NCBI RefSeq assembly: GCF_026309355.1
Contig: NZ_JAPJZK010000001.1
Span: 5,166,501 to 5,230,500, forward strand
DNA from: Spartinivicinus marinus
Lineage (GTDB): Bacteria > Pseudomonadota > Gammaproteobacteria > Pseudomonadales > Zooshikellaceae
Direction: 5' to 3'
Length of the DNA: 64,000 nucleotides
The notes under the pieces are model-generated. The model was given only the letters and a program-made list of their open reading frames with translations, made no database searches and was not told the origin of the DNA. Below, piece after piece: positions 63,207-64,000 of the stretch (positions are counted from its first letter, which is position 1; every line of letters starts with the position of its first letter). Both the position numbers and the translations under genes were made by a program.

Positions 63207-63550
63207 TATTGCTCCTCAGAAACAGACTTTTGTTATTCGCTTTGTTCTACAGCAAGATAGCTTTAATTAAACTGCAATATACCGCTGATAGGTGGTATAA
63301 GTGAAGCCCAACTCTTGGCTTTAAAAGGGTAAGGCTTCTTGTGTGAGTTTCAACCCAGTAAAGGGGTGTTAACGTCGTTCAGAAAATGCTAAAAAAAGTT
63401 GGTACTTAGACAAAATTTGTGCAAAAAATATACGGTCATAGAGTTTGTATAAAAGCAATAAAAAAATACAAGTTTATGACAAACAACAATAAATATAAGC
63501 AATCACAATAAATTGACTGCGATCTGTCTTGCCTTTGAGGAGTTAGCAAT
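63207..63550. other. Shared intergenic region of two divergent regulators
   Basis: 344 bp between LysR and AraC genes, AT-rich. It holds one strong dyad (63278-63299, listed separately). No other feature is clear. Confidence 0.4.
63278..63299. promoter_or_regulatory. Dyad operator candidate
   Basis: TATACC (63278-63283) and GGTATA (63294-63299) are inverted with 10 bp between, close to the T-N11-A pattern of LysR boxes. It lies 72-93 bp upstream of the LysR start, a typical autoregulatory position. Confidence 0.4.
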
Positions 63551-64000
63551 ATGACAATAAATAACTCTGCCTTTCGTACTATAGGTTTCGTGCTGGTGGA
63601 TAATTTCACCATGATTTCGCAGGCATCTGCAGTTGAAGCCTTACGAATGGCCAATCATATTTCTCAACAGCCCCTTTACCAGTGGAAGGTTCTCTCAAGT
63701 GATGGAGGGCCAGTAACAGCCAGTGATGGCGTCACGGTTCATACAGATGGAAGCTTTTACACCACAGATCAAGTATTTGATTGGATTATTGTTTGTGGAG
63801 GTTTAAACGTAAAGGAGCAGTGTAATAAAACATTGATCCAATGGTTACAACGCCAAGCAAAAAAGAAAGTAAAGCTGGGTGCTATTTGTACAGGCAGTTA
63901 TTTACTAGCTAAAGGAGGATTATTAGACGGCTATAGTTGTACAATACATTGGGAGCATATGGCCAGTTTTAAAGAGGAGTTTCCTAAACTTAATGTCTGT
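63551..64000 (+). CDS. GlxA-type AraC-family regulator (partial)
   Basis: 150 codons from ATG 63551 to the window edge; the DNA-binding end is missing. GAGGAG precedes the start at good spacing. The visible part is a DJ-1/PfpI-like domain: TIGFVLVDNFTMISQASAVE, then WIIVCGG and the nucleophile-elbow-like KLGAICTGSYLLAKGGLLDG, and TIHWEHMASFKEEFP. This is the ligand-sensing half of GlxA/CdhR/GbdR-type activators, which often respond to carnitine, betaine or related amines. The exact inducer is unknown. Confidence 0.85.
   Translation, partial: MTINNSAFRTIGFVLVDNFTMISQASAVEALRMANHISQQPLYQWKVLSSDGGPVTASDGVTVHTDGSFYTTDQVFDWIIVCGGLNVKEQCNKTLIQWLQRQAKKKVKLGAICTGSYLLAKGGLLDGYSCTIHWEHMASFKEEFPKLNVC

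Noticed and set aside
63436-63654. 72-codon minus-strand frame
   Set aside because: It overlaps the start of the convincing GlxA-type gene, whose ribosome binding site and N-terminus are strong.
1-64000. CRISPR array, tRNA or rRNA genes
   Set aside because: No regularly spaced direct repeats and no tRNA- or rRNA-like sequences were noticed on either strand, although the sequence was scanned only by eye.

Overview
The window looks like a chromosomal stretch from a motile, chitin-degrading marine gammaproteobacterium. Evidence is an OprI/Lpp-type lipoprotein ending in lysine, a YcbL-type hydrolase, PntAB, BtuB under a cobalamin riboswitch, a multi-module GH18 chitinase, and large chemotaxis and c-di-GMP proteins. 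A relative of Zooshikella, Spartinivicinus or Hahella would fit, but that is inference only. Both ends cut through genes: a coiled-coil protein on the left and a GlxA-type AraC regulator on the right.

Layout. 1-5.6 kb: coiled-coil gene, a repeat-rich gap with a MITE-like element and a small terminated transcript, small ORFs, a lipoprotein, a LuxR-type response regulator and RNase Z. 5.6-10 kb: a MITE-like element, AlkB-like and HNH proteins, a glyoxalase II-like hydrolase and a chemotaxis receptor. 10.3-14.4 kb: an L,D-transpeptidase converging on the Lpp-like lipoprotein, then an unknown protein and an NRDE/DinB pair. 15-24.4 kb: DedA plus ATP-grasp, a YHS protein, an OlsF-like double acyltransferase, and a substrate-binding lipoprotein overlapping a PAS-GGDEF-EAL protein. 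24.4-31.4 kb: PntAB, then four orphan family-3 periplasmic binding proteins. 31.6-35.2 kb: a PP-loop protein, CobO/BtuR, and BtuB behind a cobalamin riboswitch. 35.3-42.7 kb: FieF, then an AraC regulator divergent from a three-gene set (alkyl-DHAP-synthase-like flavoprotein, G3P-dehydrogenase-like flavoprotein, FGGY kinase), a candidate ether-lipid or alkylglycerol pathway.

43-51.8 kb is an AT-rich accessory region. It holds small, mostly plus-strand genes: a PhyH dioxygenase, a SUKH protein, a GFA protein, three GNATs, an esterase, a VOC fragment, a DUF1348 protein, a LysR regulator and unknowns. REP-like repeats, an attC-like palindrome and gene remnants suggest a decayed cassette array or similar acquisition hotspot. 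51.8-64 kb returns to ordinary content: glutaredoxin, TatD, EAL-HDOD, a methyltransferase, a TSUP transporter, a DUF1223 protein, an M20 peptidase, the chitinase and LysR.

Three dispersed repeat families recur between genes. One copy lies inside the cobalamin riboswitch leader and one overlaps a terminator between convergent genes. Several gene starts were moved from the longest frame to a start with a better ribosome binding site or a family-consistent N-terminus. The FGGY kinase appears to start at ATT.
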